Assembly: GCA_947561395.2 (NCBI GenBank)
Contig: OX387183.1
Coordinates: 10,591,402-10,655,401 of the forward strand
Origin: Buxus sempervirens
Taxonomy: Eukaryota; Streptophyta; Magnoliopsida; Buxales; Buxaceae
Direction: 5' to 3'
DNA length: 64,000 nucleotides
Positions 30,534 through 43,400 of the stretch are shown here, piece after piece. A model generated the notes under the pieces. It did no database searches and was not told the origin of the DNA. It saw only the letters and a program-made list of their open reading frames with translations. A program made the translations under genes and the position numbers. The first letter of the stretch is position 1; every line of letters starts with the position of its first letter.

Positions 30534-31155
30534 ACAGATTTTCATAACTAATTCTTTTATCTGGTTGATTAGAGCAACTTATTTCTCTTATCTATATTTT
30601 TATTTCGTCCCAACACAAACTCTTTCAAAATCCTTTAAAATTCCCTTGTCTAATAGGAAATGACCCGGTATGCTTCTTTTGTTTTAAAGTGAATTGTGGC
30701 CCCTGCCGTGAGCGTTTTTTCATGTAACCCCCACTTGAAACATAATCCCTGGCTTTTGCATCACCAATTCAACGACGTAGAGATAAAGATGACCACTTCA
30801 AACAACGCGTCCAAATGTGTTGTTGTCGACTCCATTTTAAAATGTGGAATGACGCCCATAGTCAACAGTCGTTTCAATTTAAATTCATGAGCTCACTACG
30901 GACATGAAATTGAGACAAAAAGAAAAAATGAGGCGTCTTCCAAGAAGCATACCTGTGTACACATTTTTGAGTTTAAGGAGGTTGCTCATCCTGTAATCTA
31001 TCAAAAAAGTGTAAGTTTCAAACAAATACCGGAGAGTAATCTTGATACATTTGAGAGGTATAATGCTGAGAAAATTTCTGCTCTTCCTCTGTTTTTACTG
31101 ATACTATGTTTGTGGGGAAGAGAATTGGGTTGTAATGGTGATATCTGTTTGGTTG

Positions 31156-31801
31156 GGGACGCCGGACAGAATAGCGATTATTCTGCAGGCTAGTTTGAAC
31201 AAATAGTTAACAAGGAAAAACATAAGAAGTTTGCCCAAATAACACAGAGAAAACGTATCTGAGATTCAACTGAATATTATTTAATCAAGTAATACTAAAA
31301 TCAGTCCACAAGCCGGACTTTATAGCCAAAAATCGTCTGTATTGGAAAGTTACTAAAAACGGCAAAATCCCCTAAAGCATGCTTAAATGAAATACATAAT
31401 AAAATAAGCAACTAGTGAAAAATCTGGCCCAAATCGGGTTTAAAATTACTTCCTAATTGACAAACAAAATATTACCAAAAATGGCAAAAAATAACTAACA
31501 ATAGTGATTCAGAGGGGACAACAGCAGAATTTGAGGTCGAAAAAGATACACACTGACTTAGGTGAGTGTTGACGGCATGCGCGTCGAAATAGCTTTCCGA
31601 ATTGGGGTCATATGCGCGATTCCGATACCTGTAGCCAAAGTTATGGCCAAAATACTAAAATGCACTCAAAACTGTCCTAATTAGAAAGATATCACAATCA
31701 CTTCCTGCCTTTGCCCTGATATGCCAACTCATGGTATTTCAGCGCCATCAATGTTCCATCTGACAACTCAGCATCATATGTTTCAGATCCCCTTGCATCA
31801 G
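31156..31801. mobile_element. 646-bp insert in RLP pseudogene B, probable mobile element
   Basis: TTGGTTG lies at both junctions (31149-31155 and 31802-31808), as expected for a target duplication. The intact RLP has no such insert. The same insert begins at the same place in RLP pseudogene C. No terminal repeats or coding capacity recognised, so its class is unknown. Confidence 0.5.
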
Positions 31802-32570
31802 TTGGTTGTTTAGAATATGATCGAAACTCTCTTTTTGACTTCAAAAATGGTCTTCAAGATCTTGAAAATAGACTTTCATCTTGGCAAGGGACTGATTGTT
31901 GTAAATGAAGGGGAATTCGATGCAATAATAGCACAGGAGAAGTGATTGCAATTGATCTTCGGAACCCATAGCCAAGTAAGTATGATTCTTACTACCAAAA
32001 AAAAAAAAAAAAGTATGATTTTGTTTGGAGTTTTAGTGGTCTGATTGATCCTTCTTTGTTGAGGCTCATGTCGTAGATAGATGGTTAAAAAAGGGATAAG
32101 AGGAAAATTTTTGTCTTTGCACCAGAGCAATACAAATGAAAGATTAGTTCTGCTAGAAGATACTCCCATGAACCTCAAGGCTGCGTTTGGATTCTAAAAA
32201 AGCATTTCGAGAGTATCACTTGTTTCTCGCAATGCGTTTTCTTGCATTTCCTCACCACCTGAATAGTATGCAATTTAGGCATACAATTTTCTTGATATTC
32301 TTCAAAGTAATGAGTCCCACTCACTTATCACCAAAAAACACATGAGACGTAGGGAACCTTACGTTTTCTACAACGTCTCACATTCTCTGGTTATCCAAAT
32401 GTAGCCTAAGGATGATAGATATGTCTAATGGATTGTTATCCTGTTTAAATTTTAGTTTATTACTTTATTCAACTGGAAGGTATTTGATTAATTGATTATG
32501 CTGGACAGTTAGGTCTCCTATTCTATTTGAACATCTATCATTAAGATCAGGTTTTCCTTTAAGAGTTTGA

Positions 32571-32575
32571 GATTG
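32571..32575. repeat. Target-site duplication GATTG (left)
   Basis: Identical to 55925-55929; the intact RLP 3' flank has the unsplit version near 29025 (TTTGAGATTGA). Confidence 0.9.
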
Positions 32576-32688
32576 TGTAGACACCCCAAATTGCACCTCG
32601 ATATAAGAAAATACTTAAAATGGGCTTTAAATGTCTTATTCGAGCATTTACATTTGTCAAAAACTCAAAAACTCTCAAAAGGGGTGCT

Positions 32689-32954
32689 AACCGTACTGAA
32701 TGAACGGTTTTTGTATTTTTGGTCTCAACCGCTCTGTATGTGCGGTTGCAACCGCACATACAGCACGGTTGATATCCATGCTTGTTGCATGAGCTGCCAC
32801 GTGGCTTCGCGAAGATTCGGCCGTTGAGCCACGTCGACAGCAATCATGACGAGCGTAACTGAATTGAACCGCCCTGTTGTGCGGTTTGGTTAAATTTGCA
32901 TGGGAACCATACTTATAATGACGGTTCTGTTGAAACCGTACTGTGTATGCGGTT
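32689..32954. repeat. Array of six 21-bp motifs AACCG-N11-CGGTT in the 5' LTR of element 2
   Basis: Units at 32689, 32727, 32750 and 32934 are exactly 21 bp with both half-sites intact. 32867 is 20 bp and 32905 is a 22-bp variant. Cores include TACTGAATGAA, CTCTGTATGTG and, inverted, CACATACAGCA. The array ends about 200 bp upstream of the TATA box. Confidence 0.88.
32796..32805. promoter_or_regulatory. G-box palindrome GCCACGTGGC in the 5' LTR
   Basis: A perfect 10-bp palindrome with the CACGTG core bound by plant bZIP/bHLH factors, lying inside the 21-bp motif array. The same sequence occurs in the 3' LTR. Confidence 0.5.
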
Positions 32955-33155
32955 TTGGCTGTTTCGAGGATTTGCGAAATGGCTCGATCTCTGAGCTTTA
33001 TTTACGCATATTACCTCTCTCTCAGGGACTTGAACTCCCTATTTCACCCTCCGAAACTTCTAGTATTACACCAATTCAAGCCTTGGAGGAGAATTGGAAT
33101 AATCTAAAAGGCTTTTTTGGCCTACCCTTGGGACTCTTCTACCCTTGGCTTGGCC

Positions 33156-33164
33156 TATAAATAG
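33156..33164 (+). promoter_or_regulatory. TATA box of the element 2 5' LTR
   Basis: TATAAATAG in a CG-richer context, about 580 bp into the LTR; identical box at 54089-54097 in the 3' LTR. Expected to drive the genomic RNA. Confidence 0.78.
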
Positions 33165-34983
33165 AGGGGTCCTCCTCTTGCAAATGGCTGATAATTTGAA
33201 GCTTGGAAGCTCTGCAAGAAGAGGGAAAAACTCTGCTGGATTGCTGCCTCAAGTATTCAAGCTACCAAAGGTAAAGCTCTAGTTGATTTCAGCATTTTCT
33301 TTACATTTCAACTCTCAACTTCTACCTTTCTGTAGCGTAAGGCCACTTTGTGTTGTTTTGTAGCCCCAAACCTCTTCCAAAGTACCTGGGAATTCTCTCT
33401 AGCCGTAAAACGTGAAGAGAGAGCCTTGGGAAAAAAAAGTAGGAATGGATCCTCTATACAAGTGATGAAGAGCATGCTATGTGGTTATTTTAAACCTATG
33501 GATGTTTATTTTCTGATGTTTTACACTTGCTCATGGAGAAATATGTGAATCCTTGCTCTCAGTAGCAAAGGATTTCATCCTTCTCCTAGGGAGTGGATTT
33601 TCACATATTCACACACTTTTCACCATTTTTTTATCAAATAAGCTAGATCTTGGATTTCCATGTTCAATACGGGAAATCTGAATCCATTGGCTTCAAAATG
33701 AATCTTAGAACTTCATGAGACGGTTTTTGTTGATTTTTAAGAGTTTTGGTCGAATTCACTTACACACATGCAATGATTTTGGTTTTTCTATTCAAAATCT
33801 TCAAAACAGGGCAGCACCTGTACCATGTCTTAGAATGCTCATAACTTCATCCTCCGGATGAATTTTTGAGTGATTCCAAAGACATGTGATAGATGACTTG
33901 GTCTATTTCATATCTGGAAAATTTCGTCCACTTCTATGTAGCCAATTTTTGACACCATCTGTTCAAAGTTTGTAAGTCAGTTCAGCCCAGATTGCTGAAC
34001 TTGCCGCTTTGATGGTGCACCGTTTGCTCAGTTTTAATCCGTTTTGAGTGATTCTAATTCCTGAGTGTTCCTTGAGAAGTCTATTTTCATTTCCAATTGG
34101 TTTCAACAGATTTTGATCTGTTTTGTGCCTTGGGTGCTCAGTTGACTCAGAGGTGCTCGCTGGCATAGTCCAGAGCTAATCTGTGGTCTTCTAGGCCTGT
34201 TCAAGAGAACACACAAGTCACATCCGGATAGAGTTTGGTGTGAGGTTTTTTTTTTTTGGAAATTTGACACCACATACTTCCTTCATACCAATTTTCATGG
34301 ATTTTTATTGAGCCAAACTCCACGAATAGGACTTTGAAAATGCCTACTCATTGCTTTTTCTGAGTTGTAACAGCAAATTTCAGATGTGGATTTCTCTCTT
34401 ATTTTGAATCGGATTGAGTTGAAATTTTTACTGTACACCCTACTATATACCAGTTTTCAAATGGCTTTGGTTTCATTGGATTTGGATTTAAATTGAGTGA
34501 GTTATGGTTAATCGAAGCTTTCAAGCTCTTTTGATCTAATTTCTCCAGATTTGTCTTAGCTTGATTTTCTTCATTTTTACTTTGACTTCACTTCACTCAT
34601 GAAGTTTTAGAAGTGATGAATCCACAAAGAGAGTCTAAGCTCATTAGACTTCTCATGTGGAATGGTCACACACATTGTGCTTGTTATAAGCACCTCTTTG
34701 TTCATTTTATTAGCAAACAATTTCTAGCATAAGCAAGCATGTGGCAACCGTATTAGACGGATGAGTGGGGGTGCCTAACACCTTCCCCCGCTCATAAATA
34801 ATTCCCCTTACCCAATCTCTGGATTTTTCCTTATCTTAGAGCTACTTTAGCTCTATTTGGTTTCTATGAACCCTTTGGTGTCCATTCACACCTTAAAATG
34901 GATGGTGGCGACTCATTACATTTATCGATCCCCGCGTGACGATATCGGAAGTCATCCGAGATGAAATTTCCATGTCTCACAAC

Positions 34984-35001
34984 TGGCGACTCTGCTGGGG
35001 A
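34984..35001 (+). other. Primer binding site of element 2 (tRNA-Arg type)
   Basis: TGGCGACTCTGCTGGGGA begins three bases after the 5' LTR and differs at two positions from the primer site of element 1. It complements a tRNA-Arg-like 3' end. Confidence 0.75.
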
Positions 35002-36596
35002 ACTAGTGGAATTGAGCCATGTTTTGATTGCTTGTGCGTGACTGATTGATTTTCATGAATTGTTTGCTGTTTTGCCCATTTGTGATAAGCATGTTTGAGC
35101 TGAGTGTTTTTGTTTTTAGAATACATGAGACCCATGAAAATAGGGCATGTGATGTGTGTATGCTTTGGTTATGCTCAAAACCATGTTAGTGGACCTAGAT
35201 AGTCTTACCATGCTAGGTTGCCATTTTTTTTTATGATAAGCATGCTTTGATTAGAACTTTAATGTGATGAGCATGAGATCAGAATTTTTGAGAGATGTTT
35301 ACTTTGTATCAAGCATGTTCACCATGATTTATTTGTTTTTTGGTATAACATGATAACATGCTTGCATGATGCTTGTGTGAATACATGTTTAATATGAGCA
35401 TGCTAGGTGTTTTTTTTAATTACTTTGTTCTACTCATGTTTGTTTACTTCAAATATGATTTCTATATCATGCCTTGGTGAATGTGATTGCGTTTGCATGA
35501 ATACTAAAAAAGAGTGGCAAGGGTGGGACGTTGTGTTGAATGTGACCCACTTTTTCAAATGCACTTGTGCACCTTTTTCTTTTTTTACACGGCCTACCTA
35601 TCACCTATAGGAAGTTGAACAAGAATGTGTGTAGCTTGGCGCACCGAGGTCGTTACTTCGGGAAGCGAAAGTGAAAACATTCACCTTAGAGGCTTTGAGC
35701 CAATGATGTGATGACATGATGGATCTAGAATTCTGGTCATACACTAGGCTTGAGCTCTAAGTTGCCAATAAGCCAAAACCCAAAACCCCTACGCGAAGGT
35801 GGAGAAGCACCCTTTTGGCCAAAATAAACCAAATGCGATGGGGAAAGGGCTTGTAATGAGGGAAGGCCGTCTTGCATGGCTCAAGTGACCCAAGGTATAA
35901 TATGGATACCATTTTGAAGATAAACATGAGGTAACAAGGTATTTTCAAGTTTTTCCCTTGTGATAATCTCCATACTTTGTAAGAATCAAGCTCATGGTGT
36001 CCATTTGTTCGGGATTTTGTTTTCCCAGAAACTTGCTTTTAGCCTAGGATTGGTGTAGCCCTTAGAGAGAGTTTTTACTCTTATTAGGTGTCATTCTACC
36101 CAAATGCCCATAGGAGGCACCCAAAAGTCCCCAAATTCCATGCATTAGGTGTCCATTTTTAGGAGGGAGCCTAGGCCCTCCTTTGTTTGAATATGGCTAA
36201 TCCTCTTTCTTGCAGGAAATTTGTGTGTTAAGGCCACCCAGGAGCTGCTGGTACAAAGGGTCTTTCCTTTTTCTTTTTAGTTTAGAAATTCTCATTCTCA
36301 AGCCCAAGGAGGCTAAAATTGTAATTTTATTTTGATTCATGCCCTTGAAGGCCAATTTGTATTGTAACATATTTCTTTTATTGTAAGAGATCTTTTTGTG
36401 CATATTCGTGGTCTCCCCATGCAACCTCATGAAATTCATGGTTTATGCGGGCTTTTAGCACCATTTGATGTGTCAAATGCCCAATTTGGGGCAGTCTGGA
36501 AGCCACCCAATGGTGAACAGTGTGTTTGGGCATTTAACCAAGCTAATAAAACCAATTGGAAGAGGAAACAAATCGAAAATCTGTGTTTTGGCTTAA

Positions 36597-36683
36597 AACC
36601 GTCCTGAGTATACGGTTGCCTGCATTTTCGCTGCAACCGCATGTATCATACGATTTGGGCCAAACCGTTCTGAATGTACGGTT
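36597..36683. repeat. Cluster of three 21-bp motifs in the element 2 leader
   Basis: Units at 36597-36617 and 36663-36683 are intact; 36635-36655 has CGATT in place of CGGTT. Cores are TCCTGAGTATA, CATGTATCATA and TTCTGAATGTA. Confidence 0.85.
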
Positions 36684-37422
36684 TTAAGCCAAAATCCTAT
36701 TCCAGCCTTGCTAATTAAACATTTCTGGGTCCTTTCATCCCTAAGTCATATAAGCAAGTGGGCAGGTGTGCTAAATAGGATAAATGGCATATAAACCTTT
36801 CCAAATGCACCCAAATCAAGAGATTAAGGTCATTTTGAACATATTCACCTAAATTGAACAAATTAACTCAACTCAAAGGTGAAAATGATAAAATAAAAAT
36901 TGGCTCAAACCAAAAAACAGATCAAGCACCTCAATTTGAGGGTTAAGTCCACATTAGGCTCTTTTTGTCCAATTTGACCACTTAACCCATCTTAAGTGAA
37001 GTAAATGATTAAAAGAGAATTGGTTCAAATAACCAACTTAATCACACTTCAATCTCAAGAATTGAACTTGGAAATCATAATAAGTTTCCAAAACATGCTA
37101 AGCTTAAGATGTAATACAATTTGTGAAAGAAAGCTCAACTCTTTTAAAATGGGGCAAATTCCAATCCAAAATCAACCTTTAAGAAATCTTCAATCATAAA
37201 GTGTCCAAGCTTTAAAATTTCCTTCCAAAGAGCAATTTGTGGGTCACTTGGAAACCTTTGAATTCCAAGCAAATAATCATTTAAAAATCCAATGAAAGAA
37301 AATCTCAAATAAATCACCACCTTAAAGGCAAATTGAGTCTCTTTATAACTCAAAACACCTAAGGGAGGAAATCAAAAATATTTTAGGCATCTGAAAGCCT
37401 TGGAATTTCAGAAAATCAAATC

Positions 37423-37670
37423 ATAGGACTCCTGGAAGCCTGAAATTCCAGAATTTTTCAAAATCTTCATAGGGCTTCTAAAGCCTGAATTTAGAAACTC
37501 ATAGGACTCCTGGAAGCCTGAAATTCCAGATCTTTTTCAAAATCTTCATAGGCCTTCTAAAGCCTGAATTTAGAAACTCATAGGACTCCTGGAAGCCTGA
37601 AATTACAGATCTTTTTCAAAATCTTCATAGGCCTTCTAAAGCCTGAATTTAGAAAATCATAGGCACTTGA
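37423..37670. repeat. Tandem repeat, about three copies of a 79-bp unit
   Basis: CATAGGACTCCTGGAAGCCT recurs at about 37423, 37501 and 37580, followed each time by AAAATCTTCATAGG and GCCTGAATTTAGAAA. Confidence 0.85.
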
Positions 37671-37699
37671 AAGCCTGCGTAATTTCAGGAGGTTGTGGA

Positions 37700-38110
37700 A
37701 GCCTTAATTCCAAAGCATAAGCCCTTGGAAGCTTGCGTAATTCCAAGTCTCGAGTTTGTCTAAGGATTTTTACTTTGGACATCTCATCTTTTGTGGGATA
37801 TGTTGGAAGCCCTAGAATTTTCCAATATTGGTTAGTCTTTTTCGTACCAACCAATGCATAAGCCTTGGAAGCTTGCGTAATTCCAAGTTGTGATTTGTCT
37901 AAAGACCTTTACCTTAGGCATCTCATATTGTGGGCCGTTGGAAGCCCTAGAATTTTCCAATATTGGTTAGTCTTTTTCATACCAACCAATGCATAAGCCC
38001 TTGGAAGCTTGTGTAATTCCAATGCTTGATTTGACTATAGGCTTTTACTATAGCCACATCATCTTTTGTGGGACATGTTGGAGGCCCTAGAATACTCCAA
38101 CAGAATTTCT
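37700..38110. repeat. Tandem repeat, about three copies of a 130-bp unit
   Basis: GCATAAGCC-CTTGGAAGCTTG recurs at about 37716, 37856 and 37990, each followed by TTGGAAGCCCTAGAATTTTC or a variant and a TTAGTCTTTTTCATACCAAC-like stretch. Confidence 0.8.
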
Positions 38111-38376
38111 ATGGTTTGATCTTTTTCATATCAATCACCTCATTTTAATAAGGTTATTTTAACCATAAATCCAAAAGGCAAAATATATATATATATGAAT
38201 ACAAGGAAAATCCCAAACTCATGTTCACCAAGCCTACATGCATGCATTCATAGGTGTGTAAAATTGATTTAATGGGGTACTAATATTTTTTCTTTGTCTT
38301 TTTCTTTTACCAAAGGTTTTCGGTTCCTACTGCAACCATTGCTCCCCGACGTTCTCAGAGACTAAAATCTGCCACC

Positions 38377-41322
38377 ATGAATCCTATTGAAGAACAGTCC
38401 ACTGTTTCTGCTGAGGCCTTTGCTCAATTACAAGAGCAAGTGGCAGGGATGACAAAACTACTAGAAAATCTGCTGGCCAACCAAGTCGCTCAGGCTCAGA
38501 TGCAGGCGCAGGCTCAGGTTCACCAGACTTCATCATCCCATAATGCACCACAGGCTCCACCCCAGACTGATCTTCCACCACCAGTCCAACCTATCCCACC
38601 TCAACCTGAACTTTACCAGCCAAACCCCGAGCCTATCCTGATCCGGGAGGAGGAATCTGAATATGAGAGGGAGAATGAGAAGGAAAAGGAGAGACTGAGG
38701 TTAGAAGTGGAGAGAAAATTCTTGGACAAGCTGGAGTCCATCCAAGAAGAATTGAAAGAAGTAAGAGGGATCAACACGTTGGGTGGTACCAATTTCAAGG
38801 ATCTTTGTATGTACCCCGACGCATGCCTACCGGCCAAATTTAAGTGCCCGGACTTCAAGAAATATGATGGCACCGGCTGCCCAATGAGCCATCTGAAGCT
38901 CTACTGTGGGGCGTTGTGCCAATTTGGCCGGGATGATGGCATCCTGATCCAGCTATTCCAGAGAAGCCTGACTGGAGCGGCTTTAAGGTGGTTCGCAACA
39001 GTAGACAACGGCAGAATCAGAAGGTGGAAGGACCTAGCTGATGCTTTCCTCGCTCAGTACCGTTTCAACGCCGACATCGTACTAGATAGGTACGATATGA
39101 TGAAGATGAGCAAAGGAAGAGATGAGACAGTCAGGCAGTATGCCAAAAGGTGGAGGGAAGCCGCCTCTCAGGTCAAGCCTCCCATGATGGAGCCAGAGAT
39201 GGTAACCACCTTTATTGGCACACTGGGGCAGCCATTTTACAATCACTTGGTGGGTCAGATTACCACCAGTTTTTCTGCCCTAGTACAAGTCGCAGACCGG
39301 ATTGAAGATGGAATCAGATCCGAGTGAATCTACGACCATTCTGCCGCGGTTCGTCAGCAGGAGCCCACTTCTGATCCTTCTGCCCAGAAACAAAAGAATG
39401 GGGCAAGGAGGAATGGAGGGAAGAAAGAAGGGGAAGTAAATATGGTACAACCCCAACCATCCAAAAAACCACTCCAAGTCAACATTTCTACACCACCATC
39501 CAGCCCAGTGCAGCTGCAATCGACCTATCAAAACCCTCTCAATATTAATGTTCCTCAGGCAGCAATGCCCAACCAAAAAAAGGTATTCTCGAAAGAGGAG
39601 AGAGACGCTTGGATGGCGTCCAGAAGGAATAGGGTCCTTTCCCCTCTTCCTGCGACTCCATCCCAGCTATTGCCAACTCTGTTAAACGCAGGGTATGTTA
39701 CCCTGAAAGAGCCAAATCCGAATGCTTCAAAGGGAAAGAATTTCGATTCCTCCACCACCTGTGAATACCATATGGGTGCACCAGGACACCCTACAGACAG
39801 GTGTTGGCCGTTAAAACATGCCATCCAGGATTTGATCAATCAGGGGACCTTGTTGTTTAACACGGCTGCACCCTCTCCCGCCACGACTGACATTGGTCAG
39901 AATCCTCTGCCCCAGCATAATGGGGCTGGTCCTTCCAATTTTGTAGGGACCGTCTCTTCTGGACCTAGGACGTTTGATCCCTCGCAGTTAATTGCACCCA
40001 TAGGGACGTCCGTTAAGGTCTATTTTGACCAAGAAGAGATAGGGGAACAAATCAATGTCATTTCCGGAAATAAAGGAAATGGCAAGACTGCGGAGGACAT
40101 TAATGCCTCTCTAAACCGGGCCGCTTCTCTCATGGCCCAGCTTAATGTAACTAAACCCCCTCTCATCATTAATTGCAACCAGGCTGTTGCTCCCCCACCT
40201 ACTCCATCATCCAAATCACCTTTGGTCATCAATTATGACCCCGCCACAGCATCAATTACCTCCGTTTCTTCTCAGACCTTGAAATCCTCTCAACCCAAGG
40301 AAACCAGGCAATCCTTGCCTCTGGTTATTGAGGTGCCTCCTTCCAACCCCACTCCCACATCAACTCCTGCACCAAGGTCTCATCTCCAGCCCTTTGTATT
40401 TAACGTTCTTAAACCCTCCTATTCAAAAACTGCTGTACCTTGGAACTACAGCGAGGGTTATACGACCACTATCCCAGTGGCCAGGAATCAGAGTCAGGAG
40501 GAAATAAATCTCATGACAAGATCAGGGAGATGTGTGGAAGGAAAAGAACAAGAAAAGAAAGAGGCAGAGCAAGTTCAGAAGGGGAAGGCCAAGATAGGGG
40601 AAGACACCCCCCAGGTCGTCAATGATGAGGCAGCGGACCTCTTAAAAATACTGAAAAAGAGTGAATTCAATATTGTCGACCAGTTAATTAAGGTCCCTAC
40701 CCAGATATCAATACTGGGATTGTTGCTTAATTCAGAAAAGCATAGGGACTCATTAATAAAGGTACTCCAGAGTGCTCATGTGCCTAAGAAGATTGAGCCA
40801 GACCAGCTCGGCATGATGATCGGCCAGATCTTATCTCACAATGTAATAAGCTTTTCAGAAAGCGAGATAAGCCCTGGCGGATGTTATCATGTGGCCCCTT
40901 TGCACATCACTGTGCTTTGTAAGGGTAACATGATAGCCCGAGTCCTAATTGATAATGGGTCAGCCTTAAACGTCTGTCCCTTAGTAACATTTGTTAGGCT
41001 TGGGCTGGATCAATCCAGAATAAAGCAGAATGGAAGGATAGTGAGAGCTTTTGATAGCTCCAAGACACACTCCCTAGGGGAGATTGAATTGCCGATTACC
41101 ATCGGACCGAATATCTTTAATATCACATTCGAAGTGATAGATATTCCTGCTGCCTTCAATCTACTTCTGGGAAGGCCGTGGATCCACTCAGCTAGGGCTA
41201 TACCATCCACCCTTCACCAAAGAGTAAAGTATATAAGGGGTCAGAGGGTGATAACTGTCCTAGCCAAGAGTCTAGTCCCTCCCTCATACCACCTGACGTA
41301 CCTTTTATTAATGTGGAATTAA
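38377..41322 (+). pseudogene. Element 2 gag-protease frame with one internal TGA
   Basis: ATG at 38377 in a good context (CCACCATGA). The N-terminal part has coiled-coil and Gln/Pro-rich segments; the capsid-like region includes LPAKFKCPDFKKYDGTGCP and VRQYAKRWREAASQ. A TGA at 39325-39327 interrupts it; the same frame continues from 39328 and stays open to 41322. Downstream are a Cys/His region (CEYHMGAPGHPTDRCW), a long Pro/Ser spacer, TRSGR and the aspartic protease (VLIDNGSALNVCP as active site, LLLGRPWIHSARAIP). A frameshift near 41270-41310 ends the frame early. Gag builds the particle and protease matures it; the damage is limited to one stop and one shift. Confidence 0.88.
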
Positions 41323-42104
41323 CGGCAAATAAAATTGCGTTTCATTCTTTTCAGTTTGAAACAGTCAACTTCATACCTGGGGGGTGTCTAAAAAAGAATG
41401 AGAAGTTGACATGCGCCAACAAGATGGTAGAAAAGGTTTTGAAAGATTGCAATTTCCACCCAGGAAAGGGTTGGGAATTAATCTACAAGGAAGAGTGGAG
41501 CCCATAGAGGCACAGAGGTTGGTCCCACGAGCAGGACTAGGGATGAAAATAAGAAGATGGAAGAGGGGACCACAGAAAGAAAATAGTAATGAAAGGGAAA
41601 AGAATCAAGGAAAATTCCCTCATTTAAGGGAAACTTTTCCGAAGCCCTCTCATACCATTCAATTGTCTCCTCCTACAGATTCCTCCAAACCCCCATATTT
41701 TAATGATAACCCTTTTAGAAAACCTTCTACCTCAACCCTTCAACCTTTTATCCCCCTTTCACCCATTGTGGCGCCTAAAGCCATGGATGAGCCTGAGCCA
41801 CTGCCACGAGAGCAGCAGGACTTCACAGAAGAGGCTGGGGCATTCTTTGCAATGACAGAGGATGAAGGAAGAGAGAAAACAGAAAAAAGGTTCCTTTTAT
41901 TGACTGGGCCTCAATCAAGATCCCAGATAAGGTCACCTCTGAACTCAACCCCGAAGCAGAAAAGGGCAGTTTTTCAAATCCGGTAATGATGGTATCGGAT
42001 CAAGAGCTAGAGGAGGAGCAGGTTTGCACTATACCACCTGCTCCAGAGGGCTTTGCATTAAAAAATTGGGAAGAGATCCCTTTGAAATTTGAGGCCGCAT
42101 ATGG
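41313..42104 (+). pseudogene. Protease-RT linker with G-patch-like segment, frameshifted
   Basis: Coding texture moves from one frame (41313-41490, with GGCLKKNEKLTCANKMVEKV) to another (about 41470-41986, with EPIEAQRLVPRAGLG, a glycine motif like that in element 1), then to the pol frame. The shifts fall near homopolymer-like GGGTTGGG and an A8 run (about 42126). Whether one shift is a spliced intron, as reported between protease and RT in Ogre elements, cannot be decided by eye. Confidence 0.65.
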
Positions 42105-43400
42105 TTGGCAATCAGCTGCGGCCTCCAAAAAAAAACTCTATTAGTGGATTGCCCTTTTCCTAAAGGTTTTAATGAACCTTCATCTTCAGGAAAAGCCTCT
42201 TTAGAAGGTTCTCAAAAAAGCCAAAAAGATTTTTCAACTTTTTCTAGAAAATCTAAAGCTTTCAAAATGGTCCAGACTGCTTATGAACCATATGTACAGA
42301 CTGAATTAGAGCAAGTTGAATATGATTTCAACCTCGAGCTCGACTTCGACCTAATGGGGATCGAAGAGGAGACCGAGGCCGAAGACGATGACCTTCCAAG
42401 AGAAATATCATATCAATTGGAACGTCACGAAAAGGGTATTCAACCTAATATTGAGGAAACCATTTCCATAAATCTGGGAACCAAAGAGGACCCAAAAATT
42501 GTAAAGATTGGTGCATGCTTGTCTGATATGCAGCAGAAGGAAATGTCCCAATTCTTAGCCGATTACAAGGACGTGTTCGCATGGTCTTATCGAGATATGC
42601 CAGGGTTGGTTACAGACATGGTTGTACACAGGCTGCCAATCCTGCCAAGAGTAAAGCCTATTAAGCAGAAATTGAGAAGGTTGAAGCCAGAGTGGACTTT
42701 AAAAGTCAAGGATGAAGTGGTAAAACAGTTTCAAGCCGGGTATTTGGCGGTTTCCACATACCCTGATTGGCTAGCTAATATAGTCCCGGTTCCAAAGAAG
42801 GATGGAAAAGTCAGGATGTGTGTAGATTACAGAGACTTGAACAAGGCGAGCCCGAAGGATGATTTTCCTTTGCCACACATCGACATTTTGGTTGATAACA
42901 CGGCAGTGCACAGCTTGTTCTCTTTTATGGATGGCTTTTCCGGATATAACCAAATCAAAATGGCAAAGGAAGATCAAGAGAAAACCGCTTTTATCACTCC
43001 TTGGGGAACCTTTCACTACACAGTCATGCCTTTTGGATTGAAGAATGCCGGGGCAACATATCAGCGAGCCATGACAGCCCTTTTCCATGACATGATCCAC
43101 AAAGAAATGGAGGTCTATGTAGATGATATGATCGCCAAATCGTGTGAAGAGGAAGACCACTTGATCAATCTAAAGAGGGTATTTGACCGTCTAAGGAAAT
43201 ACAGCTTAAGGCTTAATCCAATAAAGTGTGTTTTTGGAGCCACATCAGGGACATTATTGGGATTCATTGTAAGCAGAAGAGGGATTGAGATAGACCCGTC
43301 TAAAGCAAAAGCAATCATTGAGATGCCACCTCCTAAGACTGAAAAAGAAGTTAGGGGTTTTCTGGGAAGAATTCAGTATATTAGCCGGTTCATAGCATAG
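42105..43400 (+). pseudogene. Element 2 reverse transcriptase, ended by a TAG
   Basis: The RT domain runs from the acidic linker through DVFAWSYRDMPGL, CVDYRDLNKASPKDDFPLP, MDGFSGYNQIKM, MPFGLKNAGATYQRAM and the catalytic YVDDMIAKS to FLGRIQYISRF. It converts the element's RNA to DNA. TAG at 43398-43400 stops it before the RNase H. The downstream sequence continues in the same frame, and the base change is consistent with C to T at a Gln codon. All other RT motifs are intact. TTG or internal ATG starts are irrelevant because the product would be a polyprotein. Confidence 0.92.

Larger units (their letters stand above)
31063..32575 (+). pseudogene. RLP pseudogene B
   Basis: Its start region (31063-31155) matches the signal-peptide coding part of the intact RLP but carries a frameshift. 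After an insert (31156-31801), the N-cap resumes at 31802 with FDFKNGLQDLENRLSSW. Stops replace the Trp after DCCK and a residue after LRNP. After GLIDPSLLRLMS (about 32075) the sequence jumps directly to 3'-flank sequence (AGAGCAATACAAA at about 32126), so nearly all LRRs are deleted. Element 2 then split the 3' flank at 32575; it continues at 55925. The reading frame is thus destroyed several ways. Confidence 0.88.
32576..34981 (+). repeat. 5' LTR of element 2 (2406 bp)
   Basis: It has TG..CA ends, and the 3' LTR matches throughout. It holds an array of 21-bp motifs, a G-box and a TATA box in the first 600 bp. ORFs inside are short and non-coding. Confidence 0.95.
35002..38376. other. Element 2 leader between primer site and gag
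   Basis: A long untranslated stretch with no supported gene. It contains three 21-bp motifs at 36597-36683 and two tandem-repeat blocks at 37423-38110. Such long leaders are usual in this clade. Confidence 0.65.

Noticed and set aside
28829..32412. A MITE with GGCTGCGTTTGGAT-like ends at 32178-32410
   Set aside because: The left end is also part of the RLP 3' flank (28829) without a matching right end, so the inverted similarity may be incidental.
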